Shown here: piece by piece, positions 27,556 through 36,195 of the stretch
Numbering within the stretch: position 1 is the first letter of the stretch
Layout: each line of letters starts with the position of its first letter
DNA from: Brucella haematophila
GTDB lineage: Bacteria; Pseudomonadota; Alphaproteobacteria; Rhizobiales; Rhizobiaceae
Direction: 5' to 3'
DNA: 64,000 nucleotides
Assembly: GCF_005938105.1 (NCBI RefSeq)
Contig: NZ_VCPE01000003.1
Span: forward strand, 310,001 to 374,000
Position numbers and translations under genes: made by a program
Notes under the pieces: generated by a model
Told to the model about the DNA's origin: nothing
What the model saw: the letters and a program-made list of their open reading frames with translations, nothing else
Databases searched by the model: none

Positions 27556-28443
27556 TCAACCGGCGGTTATTCGCCTTGCAAGATCAAGAAACGCCCTGAC
27601 CGCTCCGGCTGTCTCGCGCGCCCTATACAATAGAACGAGATCGGCGGTTTCATTGACTTCCGCCAGTGGGCGATAAGCGATGCCCGGAAGTGCCACCTGC
27701 ATCAGTGACGCCGGAATTAAGCCCAGCCCCAGTCCAGCGGACGCCATGGTCAGAAATGTAAGTGTGTTGCCAACGGAATGGGCGACATTTGGCTCCTGAC
27801 CCAAGATGCGACGAAGCAGATCAATCTGAGCCGTTTCGGAACCATGTGCCGCATACACGACAAATGTCTCGTCCAACAAATCGGCTTTGCTGATTTCGCT
27901 ACGCGAGGCGAGGGGATGGCTGGTGCTCATTGCCACCATCCAGGGCCAGGAACCGATCCGTTCTGCGTCGAGATCTATATCCACTTCTATGGCGAATGTC
28001 GGGCAATAACCGACATCGAGTTCACCTGCGAGAATGCCCTCTACCTGTTGTCGCGGTGAGGCTTCCGTCAGCGCGATATGCACCTCTGGAAAGCGAAGAT
28101 TAAACTCACGCAGATCGTCAGACAGTTTACCGATGAAAGATGCGTTGCCGGAGAAGCCGACCCGGATAGAACCAATCTCGCCTCGCACCGATTTTCGAAC
28201 GAGCTCTTTTGCGCGTTCTGCCTGAGCGAGTATGCGCCGAGCCTCGGGGAGCAGTATCTCGCCTGCCGTAGTGAGGGTCACCTTTCGGCTTGTACGCGTA
28301 AAGAGTGCAGCATCCAGTTCTTCTTCCAATGACCTGATCTGCATGCTGAGGGCTGGCTGGACGATATGCAGCTTCTCGGCGGCGCGGCTGAAATGTCCTT
28401 CTTGCGCGACCATCAGGAAGTACCGGAGATGACGTAACTCCAT
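27556..28443 (-). CDS. LysR-family regulator
   Basis: Transcription factor of 295 residues. The winged helix at the N-terminus reads MELRHLRYFLMVAQEGHFSR then LHIVQPALSMQIRSLEEELD, and the effector domain follows with GLGLGLIPASLMQVALPGI. Its start is 100 bases from the divergent amidohydrolase gene, and a LysR box lies between them. It therefore most likely activates the amidohydrolase/hydrolase pair. ATG 28443 is preferred over the in-frame start at 28449. Confidence 0.9.
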   Translation of the reverse strand: MELRHLRYFLMVAQEGHFSRAAEKLHIVQPALSMQIRSLEEELDAALFTRTSRKVTLTTAGEILLPEARRILAQAERAKELVRKSVRGEIGSIRVGFSGNASFIGKLSDDLREFNLRFPEVHIALTEASPRQQVEGILAGELDVGYCPTFAIEVDIDLDAERIGSWPWMVAMSTSHPLASRSEISKADLLDETFVVYAAHGSETAQIDLLRRILGQEPNVAHSVGNTLTFLTMASAGLGLGLIPASLMQVALPGIAYRPLAEVNETADLVLLYRARETAGAVRAFLDLARRITAG

Positions 28444-28465
28444 TAACAATCACTTTCGATGATTA

Positions 28466-28480
28466 ATTGATATTTTCAAT
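28466..28480. promoter_or_regulatory. LysR box (T-N11-A) in the divergent promoter
   Basis: ATTGA-TATTT-TCAAT is a perfect 5-bp inverted repeat containing the T-N11-A core expected for a LysR recognition site. It lies 22 bases upstream of the lysR start and 63 bases upstream of the amidohydrolase start, the normal position for autoregulation plus activation of the divergent gene. Confidence 0.55.
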
Positions 28481-28543
28481 ATATTTGAATGATTTGTTAC
28501 GATCAACCATTCTCCGGTCATCGAAGTTACTGGAGATGGAAAA

Positions 28544-29485
28544 ATGACTGACGCAGCACGTATCGATGTTCATCAACACGTCGTTCCGCCATTTTGGAAG
28601 GAGGCCCTGTCGGAGAATGGCGGCGACCCGTCTGGTTGGTTCAGCCCGGAATGGAGCCCTCAAAGCGCTATCGAATTTATGGATTCGCAGCAGATTGCTA
28701 CTGGCATTCTGTCTCTGACAGCGCCAAGCGTTGTGGGCTGGAAGGACGAAGCACGCCGAAATATGGCTCGCAGGGTCAACGAATATACGGCAAATCTGAC
28801 GATCCAACATCCTGGCCGTTTTGGCAATTTTGCAACCTTGCCGTTGCCAGATGTCGACGGAGCGCTCCGCGAGATTGAATATGCGTTCGATGAACTGAAG
28901 GCCGATGGTGTCGTTCTGCTCAGCAATTATGATGGGATCTATCTTGGCGATCCGATATTTGCACCAATCTGGGCTGAGTTAGATCGCCGTTCAGCGGTCG
29001 TGTTTATCCATCCTGGAAAGCCACCGATTTCAACACTCGACGGCGTACCAGGTCCGATCGTTGACTATCCGTTCGATACGACCAGAACAGCTGTTCATAT
29101 GGTGCTAAATGGTATTGTGGATCGCCACCAAAACCTCAACGTTATCCTCTCACATGCGGGTGGCTTTCTTCCCTATGCAGCTCATCGTTTTGCCGAGTTG
29201 GCGCCTCATGTGCGATCCAATGTTCCTTCGACAGAAGAGCTAATTGCCACGTTCCGGCGCTTCTATTTTGATACTGCGCTTTCCAGCCCGTCCGGCTTGC
29301 CCTCGCTCAATGCCTTTGCAGGTGTGGGCAAGGTGCTCTACGGCAGCGATTATCCTTATGCGCCCGCTTCTGTTGGCGCTTCCTTCACGCAGAAGCTTGA
29401 TGCTTATCAGGGTTTCAGTGACGTCGAACACGGCTTTGTCAATCGAACGAATGCCTTGGGGCTATTTCCCCGTCTAAGCCGTTGA
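28544..29485 (+). CDS. Amidohydrolase-superfamily metal-dependent hydrolase (ACMSD-like)
   Basis: TIM-barrel enzyme of 313 residues in the amidohydrolase-2 group that includes aminocarboxymuconate-semialdehyde decarboxylase and related aromatic-acid decarboxylases. Metal ligands are in IDVHQHVVPP at the N-terminus, VFIHPGKPP mid-protein, ILSHAGGFLPYAAHRF, and the C-terminal LYGSDYPYAP with the catalytic Asp. A decarboxylase or hydrolase of a ring-cleavage or lactone compound is likely. It is followed after 92 bases by an alpha/beta hydrolase, and both probably answer to the divergent LysR. Confidence 0.87.
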   Translation: MTDAARIDVHQHVVPPFWKEALSENGGDPSGWFSPEWSPQSAIEFMDSQQIATGILSLTAPSVVGWKDEARRNMARRVNEYTANLTIQHPGRFGNFATLPLPDVDGALREIEYAFDELKADGVVLLSNYDGIYLGDPIFAPIWAELDRRSAVVFIHPGKPPISTLDGVPGPIVDYPFDTTRTAVHMVLNGIVDRHQNLNVILSHAGGFLPYAAHRFAELAPHVRSNVPSTEELIATFRRFYFDTALSSPSGLPSLNAFAGVGKVLYGSDYPYAPASVGASFTQKLDAYQGFSDVEHGFVNRTNALGLFPRLSR

Positions 29486-29577
29486 TGCCTATTCGATGAA
29501 CGCCAACGTTATCATCACGTTGACCGCGATCTGAAAGTGCGAACGACTGACAACCATACTCGAAAAGGATAGGTAAA

Positions 29578-30465
29578 ATGGATACGAACCAATATAAATT
29601 ATCTCGGCGCGCACTGTTGATGGGATCTGGTGCGCTCGCGCTCGGAATGTCTCAGGTGGCCAGCATTGCACAGACTACGATCAGTCCTGCCACAGCCAAT
29701 CTTTTCGCAACAGAGGCAGGTGAAGGTAAGAACGTGATGTTCCTTCACGGTTGGACCTGTGATTCCCACGATTGGAGCTGGCAGCTCCCATTGTTCGAAA
29801 GCAAATACCGCGTTGTCGCTCCTGATTTGCGCGGGCACGGCAGATCCGAAGTCATGCCATCAGGCGCATATAACCCTTCAGACTATGTCGGGGACATCGA
29901 GGCCTTGATCACCCATCAATATCCTGGCCAGAAGTTTGTTGTTGTCGGACACTCGATGGGTGGGCAGATCGCCGCTCGCTTCGCTTCCAAAAGACCGGAT
30001 CTGGTTGAAGCCGTGGTATCGATTGACGGTGCGCTCGGCTTTGCAGGAGATGCTGAACATCTCTTTGAGCAAGTTGCTCACAATCTGGATGTCAGCGATC
30101 CTGGCGTGGTTGTTCCGGAGTTGTTTCAACTTGTCTACGCGCCTTCGACTGATCCGGCGCTAAAACGCTGGCACGCGCGACGCGTTCGCGGGACGCCATC
30201 GCATGTCGTGCGCGAGTCATTTGCTCCGCTTTTCTTCGGCCCCGAGCAGGTTGGTGTCGGTGAAGCGAGCGAGTCTTTCTGTCGCAAGCTGACGGTTCCC
30301 GTTTACCATCTGTGTCGCGATCCAGCTCAGACTGATCGTATGCGCCCATGGTTTTCGCATTCGGATTCGAAGGTCGATCTTTGGTCGAACACAGGTCATT
30401 GGATCATGCAAGATCGCAAGGATGATGTGAACACAGCGATAACCGCATGGATTGATGCTCTTTAA
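29578..30465 (+). CDS. Alpha/beta hydrolase with Tat-type signal
   Basis: Hydrolase of 295 residues whose N-terminus has a twin-arginine-like motif, KLSRRALLMGSG, followed by a hydrophobic stretch and probable cleavage near SIAQ. This suggests folded export to the periplasm. Fold motifs are FLHGWTCDSHDWSWQ, DLRGHGRSE, the nucleophile elbow GHSMGG and the C-terminal NTGHWIMQD with the catalytic His. It is placed directly after the amidohydrolase and could hydrolyse an ester or lactone feeding the same route. Confidence 0.84.
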   Translation: MDTNQYKLSRRALLMGSGALALGMSQVASIAQTTISPATANLFATEAGEGKNVMFLHGWTCDSHDWSWQLPLFESKYRVVAPDLRGHGRSEVMPSGAYNPSDYVGDIEALITHQYPGQKFVVVGHSMGGQIAARFASKRPDLVEAVVSIDGALGFAGDAEHLFEQVAHNLDVSDPGVVVPELFQLVYAPSTDPALKRWHARRVRGTPSHVVRESFAPLFFGPEQVGVGEASESFCRKLTVPVYHLCRDPAQTDRMRPWFSHSDSKVDLWSNTGHWIMQDRKDDVNTAITAWIDAL

Positions 30466-30547
30466 TCGTCCGTTTAGAGAGAGACTGACAACGGCTGGCC
30501 GAGATATGAACAGTTATCCTCTGGGATTATCGGCAAGCCGCTACAGC

Positions 30548-31411
30548 TTAAACAGAGTGATCCTGACCCGGAGCGTTACCAAACATCTTTCGGTACTCAC
30601 GATTGAATTGGGATTGACTGCGATAACCAACGTCGAAGGCTATTGTCCCAATATGTTGCTCTCCGAGAGACAGGCGGCGTCGGGCTTCGTGCAAACGAAG
30701 CCTGGTGCGGAACTGCAACGGGCTCATATGTGTCGCGGCTTTGAATGCACGATGGAATGAGGTAACGCTCATTCCGGCATGTTCTGCAAGGTTGGCGACC
30801 TCGAGAGGTTTTTCGAAATTCTGCTTGATCCAGGCGGCGGCAGTGGACACGCGGTTGAGCTTCGATCCAGTCGTGCCGTACTGCCGCAGCATATCGCCCA
30901 ATTCACTGTGAAGCAGACGATAGAAAATTTCACGTTGGAGAAGTGGCGCCAGGACTGGAATGTCGGCCGGGCGATCAAGCAGGCGCACCAGACGTTCAAT
31001 CGCTTCTAGCAAATCCGGATTCAATTTGGCGATGGCCGCGCCTCTTAGCTGGTTGGTCGGTGGAGTATCACCTGCGGCAAGCGCCAGTTCGGCGATAATG
31101 GCAGGCTCCAGATCGATTGTTAATGCCAAGTGTGGTTCGGCAGGCGTTGCAGTGACAACGCTCGCCGAAACAGGCAGATCAAGACCGATAACGAGAAATT
31201 GACCGGGCTCAATCGTGATTTTTGATTTCTCAACGTCAATCTGCTTGCGCCCTTGCAAGACCACACAGATGCGAGGCGTATAGAGACTGCGCACCGGCTG
31301 CGACCGACGGTCACTTCGAAACAACGTCAATCCTGATATCGGAGTTGGCGATTTCGCGGCGTTGCAATGAAAACGCACCAGCCCTTTCAAATGCGTTGCG
31401 ATCTCGGTCAT
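30548..31411 (-). CDS. AraC-family regulator (N-terminal cupin type)
   Basis: Regulator of 287 residues, paralogous to the one at 21150. The sensing domain has TPRICVVLQGRKQIDVEKSK and IDLEPAIIAELALAAGD. The DNA-binding domain has PLEVANLAEHAGMSVTSFHR and IAFDVGYRSQSQFNREYRKM. It is divergent from an SDR gene starting 151 bases away, which it probably controls. Confidence 0.88.
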   Translation of the reverse strand: MTEIATHLKGLVRFHCNAAKSPTPISGLTLFRSDRRSQPVRSLYTPRICVVLQGRKQIDVEKSKITIEPGQFLVIGLDLPVSASVVTATPAEPHLALTIDLEPAIIAELALAAGDTPPTNQLRGAAIAKLNPDLLEAIERLVRLLDRPADIPVLAPLLQREIFYRLLHSELGDMLRQYGTTGSKLNRVSTAAAWIKQNFEKPLEVANLAEHAGMSVTSFHRAFKAATHMSPLQFRTRLRLHEARRRLSLGEQHIGTIAFDVGYRSQSQFNREYRKMFGNAPGQDHSV

Positions 31412-31561
31412 GCTGGCTCCATAAACAACCCGATTTCCGATCAGTTCACGGCTGGTAGGATTGTGCTAAAACTTGCTGCTTTCGATATAAGGCGTCGCTC
31501 GGTGCTTTGCTACCTTTCCATTGTTGAGCTTGGCTCGACTTTCGAGTGAAAGGAACTTTAT

Positions 31562-32410
31562 ATGAAAAGCAAAAAGCCTGTGTGGCTGATCACGGGAGCA
31601 TCGTCCGGATTGGGTCGGGCGATCAGTGAAGCAGTTCTTCAGCGTGGATATTATGCTGTTGCGACCGCAAGACATCCAGAACATCTCGCTGATCTTCAAG
31701 CGCGTTATCCTGAAACCATGCTTCCCCTCAGACTGGACGTGACTGACAATCTAACGATCCAATCGGCTGTATCAGAGGCTGAGCGAAGGTTTGGGGGCAT
31801 CGACGTGCTCGTCAATGCTGCGGGATACGGCTATCTGGCTGCCATTGAGGAAGGTGAGAATGCTGAAATCCGAGCGCAATTCGAAACAAATGTTTTTGGA
31901 TTGGTGGAGGTTACCAAGGCGGTTCTCCCAGCTATGCGAGCGCGACGTCACGGCACTATCATCAATATTTCGTCTCTTGGCGGCCTCGTGGCATTTGGCG
32001 CTACCGGCTATTATCACGCGACAAAATTCGCGGTTGAAGCCCTTTCTGAATCTTTGTCGCACGAAGTGGCTCCACTTGGCATCAACGTCATCATTGTGGA
32101 ACCGGGCGCATTCCGAACAGAATGGGCAGGGCGGTCGATGATCGAGTCGTCTGTTGTGATAGAGGACTATAAAGAGACATCGGGGAAACGCCGACTTTCG
32201 ACCCGCGCTGCATCTGGGAAACAACCTGGCGATCCGGCCAAGGCGGCGCAAGCCATCATTGATGCAGTGGAAGCTGAAGTGCCACCTCTCCGACTTCTAC
32301 TTGGAACCTCGGCATTGAAAGTGGCCTATGATCGTTTAGAGAAGCTCAAGGCGGATTTCGACCGCTGGGCGCATGTAACGACTTCGGTTGATTTTCCAAA
32401 CGGAGGATGA
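31562..32410 (+). CDS. Short-chain dehydrogenase/reductase
   Basis: SDR of 282 residues, longer at the C-terminus than the classical form, as in the retinol/17-beta-HSD-like bacterial group. Motifs are WLITGASSGLGRAI at residues 5-18, DVLVNAAGYGYL, the serine region INISSLGG and the catalytic YHATKFAVE. The tail LLLGTSALKVAYDRLEKLKA is typical of this subgroup. The partner regulator is the divergent AraC gene. The substrate is unknown. Confidence 0.89.
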   Translation: MKSKKPVWLITGASSGLGRAISEAVLQRGYYAVATARHPEHLADLQARYPETMLPLRLDVTDNLTIQSAVSEAERRFGGIDVLVNAAGYGYLAAIEEGENAEIRAQFETNVFGLVEVTKAVLPAMRARRHGTIINISSLGGLVAFGATGYYHATKFAVEALSESLSHEVAPLGINVIIVEPGAFRTEWAGRSMIESSVVIEDYKETSGKRRLSTRAASGKQPGDPAKAAQAIIDAVEAEVPPLRLLLGTSALKVAYDRLEKLKADFDRWAHVTTSVDFPNGG

Positions 32411-32536
32411 GCATAAGGTTGCGGTGCGCGCGAGATCGTAAAGACACCGAATGATCGTGAGCTGGATTGGAAGTCGATCCAGCGAACCGATTGCCCACCG
32501 CATAAGATCATCATCGAGAAATGGAGACAGCATTAG

Positions 32537-32640
32537 AACACAGTGCGGCCTCACTCATTGCTGGGCTACAAGCCACCGGGACCGGAAGCCCTCGTCTGGC
32601 TGCCACAGAACGGGCCGACTTTAACGCCAACGACCTATCG
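32537..32640 (+). mobile_element. 3' tail of an IS3/IS481-type transposase gene
   Basis: The frame from 32537 reads NTVRPHSLLGYKPPGPEALV then WLPQ. It matches the end of integrase-core transposases (NxxRPHSSLGYxPPAPE). Nothing upstream up to 32411 matches the rest of a transposase, so only the C-terminal tip remains, abutting the large catabolic locus. Confidence 0.7.
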
Positions 32641-32848
32641 AGCTAAGCGTGTACTAATCTTCCAATGGGATCACCCTTCCGGGGGCAAACCAATTTTTGA
32701 TCGCGGGGAAACGACTTACCGCGGGATATGCCTCTTAAAAAGCCGCGATATCGATAATCCGACCTCCGCCCATTGTTCCGAACAATTTTCCCAAAAAAAT
32801 ATAGATCAGCTCGCGTTCACTCCCAAAAAAGAAAACGAGAAGTGGTTC

Positions 32849-32877
32849 TTGACATTCAAACTGACATGTTACATGTC
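32849..32877. promoter_or_regulatory. Promoter and GntR-type operator upstream of the ABC locus (site 1)
   Basis: GACATGT-T-ACATGTC (32863-32877) is a perfect 15-bp dyad 23 bases before the binding-protein start. A TTGACA hexamer at 32849-32854 lies just upstream, so the dyad would cover the -10 region and repress. The same dyad recurs before 40975, 43943 and 49442. The GntR protein encoded inside the locus (40233) is the obvious candidate to bind it. Confidence 0.6.
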
Positions 32878-32900
32878 TAATGGGGAAATGGGAGGAAATC

Positions 32901-34247
32901 ATGCGAAATTGTCTTCTGGGCGCTAGCGCGCTCTGTCTTGTTGCTCTATCCAGTCCGGCGTCAGCGGCTTGTTCCGACGCGGATCGCGTCGAGATCACCT
33001 GGTCTACGATTGCAGGCTTTTACACCGATGCGATGGCGCAGCTCGTCAATGACTTTCAGGAAAAGGAATGCGCTAAAGTCAATGTCATCAACATTGATAA
33101 TTCCCAGCTCTATAACAAACAGGTTATCGAGATGGTGGGGCAGACCGGCGCTTATGATGTCGTGACGCTCAACAATGCGGAATATGCCGAGTTTGCTGAA
33201 AACGGCTTCATTCTACCGATGACGGATTTCCTTAAAGACAAGCAGAGCATCATCGACGATATCCACCCCACCCTCGCCAATATGACCATTCGTTATAAGG
33301 ACGACCTGTGGGGATTACCGTATTATACTTATTCCTCCGGCTTCTTCTATCGCGCCGACCTTTGGGAGGACCCCACGGAGCAGGCAGCGTTCAAAGCTAA
33401 ATATGGCTACGAGCTGGCGAAGCCGACCGACTGGAAGCAGCATCGCGACATGGCCGAGTTTTTTACGCGCAAGGCGGGTGAAAAACTCAAAGGTGAAGTT
33501 CTGAAAAAAGACTTCTACGGCGTTGGACTTATGGCCGGTCGTTTTCCCGACATTCAGGACGAGCTGTCGGCGCCTTTGTGGGACATGAAGTCCGATTGGC
33601 TCAACAGTGAAGGCAAGGTTCCTGTCGATGATGTCGAGAAGGTCCTTTCAGATTATATCGAGCTTTTGAAATTTGCGCCTCCCGCGGCTTTGACCGTCAC
33701 CTATGATGGGGTGATGAACCAGATGCGCGACGGGCAGATTGCAATGACGCATGACTTCTTCCTCGACCAATGGCCAAATGCGGTCAGAACGGAAGACAGT
33801 GTGCCCGGAGCGAAAATGGCCGTCGCGGAAGCACCGGGCAAAATGTCCTATGTGGGCGGCTTTCTTTTGGCAGTCTCGTCGAGTTCGGCAAATCCGGATA
33901 TGGCAATGAAGTTCATTGCCCATCTCGGAGGGCCGGAAGCGCAGGCGAAATTTGCATCCTATGGCGGTGCGACGACGCTGATGTCTATCCTGACCGATCC
34001 GAAGTTCCAGACACCGGAAGCACGCAAGACCAATGGCGAATATGCAACGCTGGCCAAGGTCTTCGAGAGCATGAACGGTTTTACGTCAAATCTCGTCTCC
34101 TCACCGTTCGGCGCCAAGATCTACAACACGATGCAAATTCCGTTGCAATCGGCGGCGGCCGGTCAGTTGACCGCGCGGCAGGCGGCTGAAAGCCTCGCAA
34201 CTGAAGTCGAAAAGATATGCGGCGGACCTTGCCCTATCGGGAAGTAA
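32901..34247 (+). CDS. ABC transporter substrate-binding protein (sugar/polyol type, SBP family 1)
   Basis: Periplasmic receptor of 448 residues with a Sec signal peptide (LLGASALCLVALSSPASA, cleavage near residue 22). The body has family-1 features: KVNVINIDNSQLYNKQVIEM, LWGLPYYTYSSGFFYRADLW and GKMSYVGGFLLAVSSSS. Two nearby cysteine pairs (mature N-terminus and CGGPCP at the C-terminus) may form disulfides. GGGAGG directly before ATG 32901 decides the start over 32880. It is the first gene of a locus of permeases, ATPases and dehydrogenases. Likely ligands are polyols or sugar derivatives. Confidence 0.9.
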   Translation: MRNCLLGASALCLVALSSPASAACSDADRVEITWSTIAGFYTDAMAQLVNDFQEKECAKVNVINIDNSQLYNKQVIEMVGQTGAYDVVTLNNAEYAEFAENGFILPMTDFLKDKQSIIDDIHPTLANMTIRYKDDLWGLPYYTYSSGFFYRADLWEDPTEQAAFKAKYGYELAKPTDWKQHRDMAEFFTRKAGEKLKGEVLKKDFYGVGLMAGRFPDIQDELSAPLWDMKSDWLNSEGKVPVDDVEKVLSDYIELLKFAPPAALTVTYDGVMNQMRDGQIAMTHDFFLDQWPNAVRTEDSVPGAKMAVAEAPGKMSYVGGFLLAVSSSSANPDMAMKFIAHLGGPEAQAKFASYGGATTLMSILTDPKFQTPEARKTNGEYATLAKVFESMNGFTSNLVSSPFGAKIYNTMQIPLQSAAAGQLTARQAAESLATEVEKICGGPCPIGK

Positions 34248-34256
34248 AATGAGATC

Positions 34257-34280
34257 GTTGTCGGGTTCAGTCCCGACAAC
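34257..34280 (+). other. Intercistronic stem-loop after the binding-protein gene
   Basis: GTTGTCGGG (34257-34265) and CCCGACAAC (34272-34280) form a perfect 9-bp stem with a 6-base loop, starting ten bases past the stop codon and lacking a T-run. It sits in the 169-base gap before the permease gene and probably protects the upstream message so that the receptor is made in excess. Confidence 0.55.
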
Positions 34281-34416
34281 TAATCAACTGGCATGTTTCG
34301 CGGAAGCATTGAGCCTTCCTGCCGAAATCTCCATTATTCACCCGGAGCGGTTTCCGCCCGACGGCACTTGTGGGCCGCTCCGGTACCCCTATTCAGAAAC
34401 AGTCCGGATTCCTGTC

Positions 34417-35331
34417 ATGAACAGTTATCATGCCCCGCCTGCAAAGGTGGCGTCCGACCGCGCATTCTCGGTCCTGCTTATCGTTCCCGCGATGCTGGTC
34501 ATCGTTATCTTCGCGCTGTTGCCGCTTTATTATGCGGTGGATGTATCTTTCCGTTTTGCCGATCTCTCGCGCGGCAAATTGGGAGACTATGTCGGGCTCG
34601 ACAATTTCCGCACGATATTTGCCGATCAGGCTTTCTGGGCTTCGGCATGGATCACGCTGAAATTCACCGTCGTTTCGGTCGGCCTGCAAATGTCGCTCGG
34701 CATAGCGATTGCGTTCCTCATCCATGGAGCCACCTATGGAAAGGGCCTCATCCGGTCGATCATGATCCTGCCTTTGGCGACATCGGCTGCCGTGACGGGT
34801 CTGTTCTGGCGTTACCTTTATGATACGCAGTTCGGGGTCGTTAACTGGGTATTGGGCGCATTCGGCCTGCCGGAACCCAATTGGCTCGGCGACTTCAACA
34901 TCGCGCTCTGGTCGGTCATTATTTTTGACGTCTGGCAATGGACGCCCTTCGTTGCCCTGATCGTACTGGCTGGGCTTCAGGCGCTGCCGAAGGAACCTTT
35001 CGAGGCCGCTGAACTGGACGGTGCATCCACATGGCGCGTCCTTCGCACGCTAACCTTTCCATTGCTCAAGCCGGTTCTGTTTCTGATCCTTGTGCTGCGC
35101 ACCATTGACTGTGTTCGTCTCTATGATGCGGTCGCGGTGTTGACCCAGGGCGGTCCCGGTAGCTCGACGGAAACCATGACCTTCTATCTCTATCGCACAG
35201 GCCTCAAGCTTTTCCGCATGGATTACGCTTCGACTATGGCTGTCTTTTTCCTTTACGTGATGCTGGTAGCGTCGATCTTCGCGCTCAAGCCTTTGCTCAA
35301 GCAGTTCACCGATCGTGCAGGGGAGGCATGA
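34417..35331 (+). CDS. ABC transporter permease, MalF/UgpA type
   Basis: Inner-membrane channel subunit of 304 residues with about six helices. The first helix is SVLLIVPAMLVIVIFALLPL, followed by the periplasmic loop typical of sugar permeases. The EAA loop PKEPFEAAELDGASTWRVLR contacts the ATPases, and LTQGGPGSSTETMTFYLYRT is a family hallmark. The open frame extends back to 34249, but those residues have no membrane-protein character and cover the stem-loop, so ATG 34417 (MNSYHAPP) is chosen. The partner permease gene follows with a one-base gap. Confidence 0.9.
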   Translation: MNSYHAPPAKVASDRAFSVLLIVPAMLVIVIFALLPLYYAVDVSFRFADLSRGKLGDYVGLDNFRTIFADQAFWASAWITLKFTVVSVGLQMSLGIAIAFLIHGATYGKGLIRSIMILPLATSAAVTGLFWRYLYDTQFGVVNWVLGAFGLPEPNWLGDFNIALWSVIIFDVWQWTPFVALIVLAGLQALPKEPFEAAELDGASTWRVLRTLTFPLLKPVLFLILVLRTIDCVRLYDAVAVLTQGGPGSSTETMTFYLYRTGLKLFRMDYASTMAVFFLYVMLVASIFALKPLLKQFTDRAGEA

Positions 35332-35332
35332 G

Positions 35333-36193
35333 ATGTTGCAACACAAGACATCACCACTGAAAGAAATTCTCCGCTATGCGGCGATCCTTGTCGTGCTCCT
35401 GTTCTTTTTCTTCCCGATTTTCTGGATGTTGTTGACGAGCTTCAAGCCGGAATCGGCAATCATGGTGTCGCCGCCCCAGTTTTTCTTCACACCGACACTG
35501 GAAAACTACCAGCACGCGCTTTTTGACAAAGGGTTCCTTTTCTATGTGCGCAACACGCTCATCATATCGGTGATCTCGACCGCAATCGTGATCGTTGTCG
35601 GCTCGCTCGCGGCTTACAGTTTCGCCCGGTACAATGTTGGCGATGGTCATGTGCTTTTCTTCATCTTGTCCACCAAGATGATGCCCGCCATTGCGGTGAT
35701 CCTGCCTTACTTCCTGATCTTCCGCGATATTGGTCGCACCGGATTTGGCAAGTTCATGCATCTGGGGCTCGACCAGCATGGTGCATTGATCGTGTCCTAT
35801 GTGATGTTCAACCTGCCATTCGCTATCTGGCTTCTGGTTAGCTTCTTTCAGGACATTCCGCGCGAACTGGAACAGTCAGCACGTATGGATGGTCTCAGCC
35901 GCCTGAAAGTGCTGCGCAAGGTCACGTTGCCGCTGGCTGCACCCGGCATCGCCGTAACCACCGTTTTCACCTTGATCTTCTGCTGGAACGAGTTTCTCTT
36001 CGCCTACATCCTTACCCGGAAGTTCGCCTCGACGGTGACAGTCGGTGTTGAAAGCTTCTTCACCCTGCAAGGCATTCTCTGGGGCCCCGTCGCGGCGGCG
36101 GCGACAATCTCGGTGGCGCCGATGCTTCTCTTCGTCCTTTTGATGCAGCGCTATATGGTCCGCGGCCTGACCTTCGGCGCGGTGAGGGGGTAA
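35333..36193 (+). CDS. ABC transporter permease, MalG/UgpE type
   Basis: Second channel subunit, 286 residues, about six helices. Motifs are FPIFWMLLTSFKPESAI near the start and the EAA loop PRELEQSARMDGLSRLKVLR in the second half. GGGAGG at 35321-35326 sets the ATG at 35333. It forms the heterodimeric channel with the upstream permease and is followed by the small membrane protein gene. Confidence 0.92.
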   Translation: MLQHKTSPLKEILRYAAILVVLLFFFFPIFWMLLTSFKPESAIMVSPPQFFFTPTLENYQHALFDKGFLFYVRNTLIISVISTAIVIVVGSLAAYSFARYNVGDGHVLFFILSTKMMPAIAVILPYFLIFRDIGRTGFGKFMHLGLDQHGALIVSYVMFNLPFAIWLLVSFFQDIPRELEQSARMDGLSRLKVLRKVTLPLAAPGIAVTTVFTLIFCWNEFLFAYILTRKFASTVTVGVESFFTLQGILWGPVAAAATISVAPMLLFVLLMQRYMVRGLTFGAVRG

Positions 36194-36195
36194 CG

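Noticed and set aside
32543-32926. 127-codon frame running from the IS3-type tail into the promoter of the ABC locus
   Set aside because: Only its first 35 codons resemble a transposase end. The rest is promoter DNA and overlaps the signal peptide of the binding protein.
34249-34416. N-terminal extension of the MalF-type permease
   Set aside because: These 56 codons cover the intercistronic stem-loop and have no membrane character. The permease fold starts at 34417.
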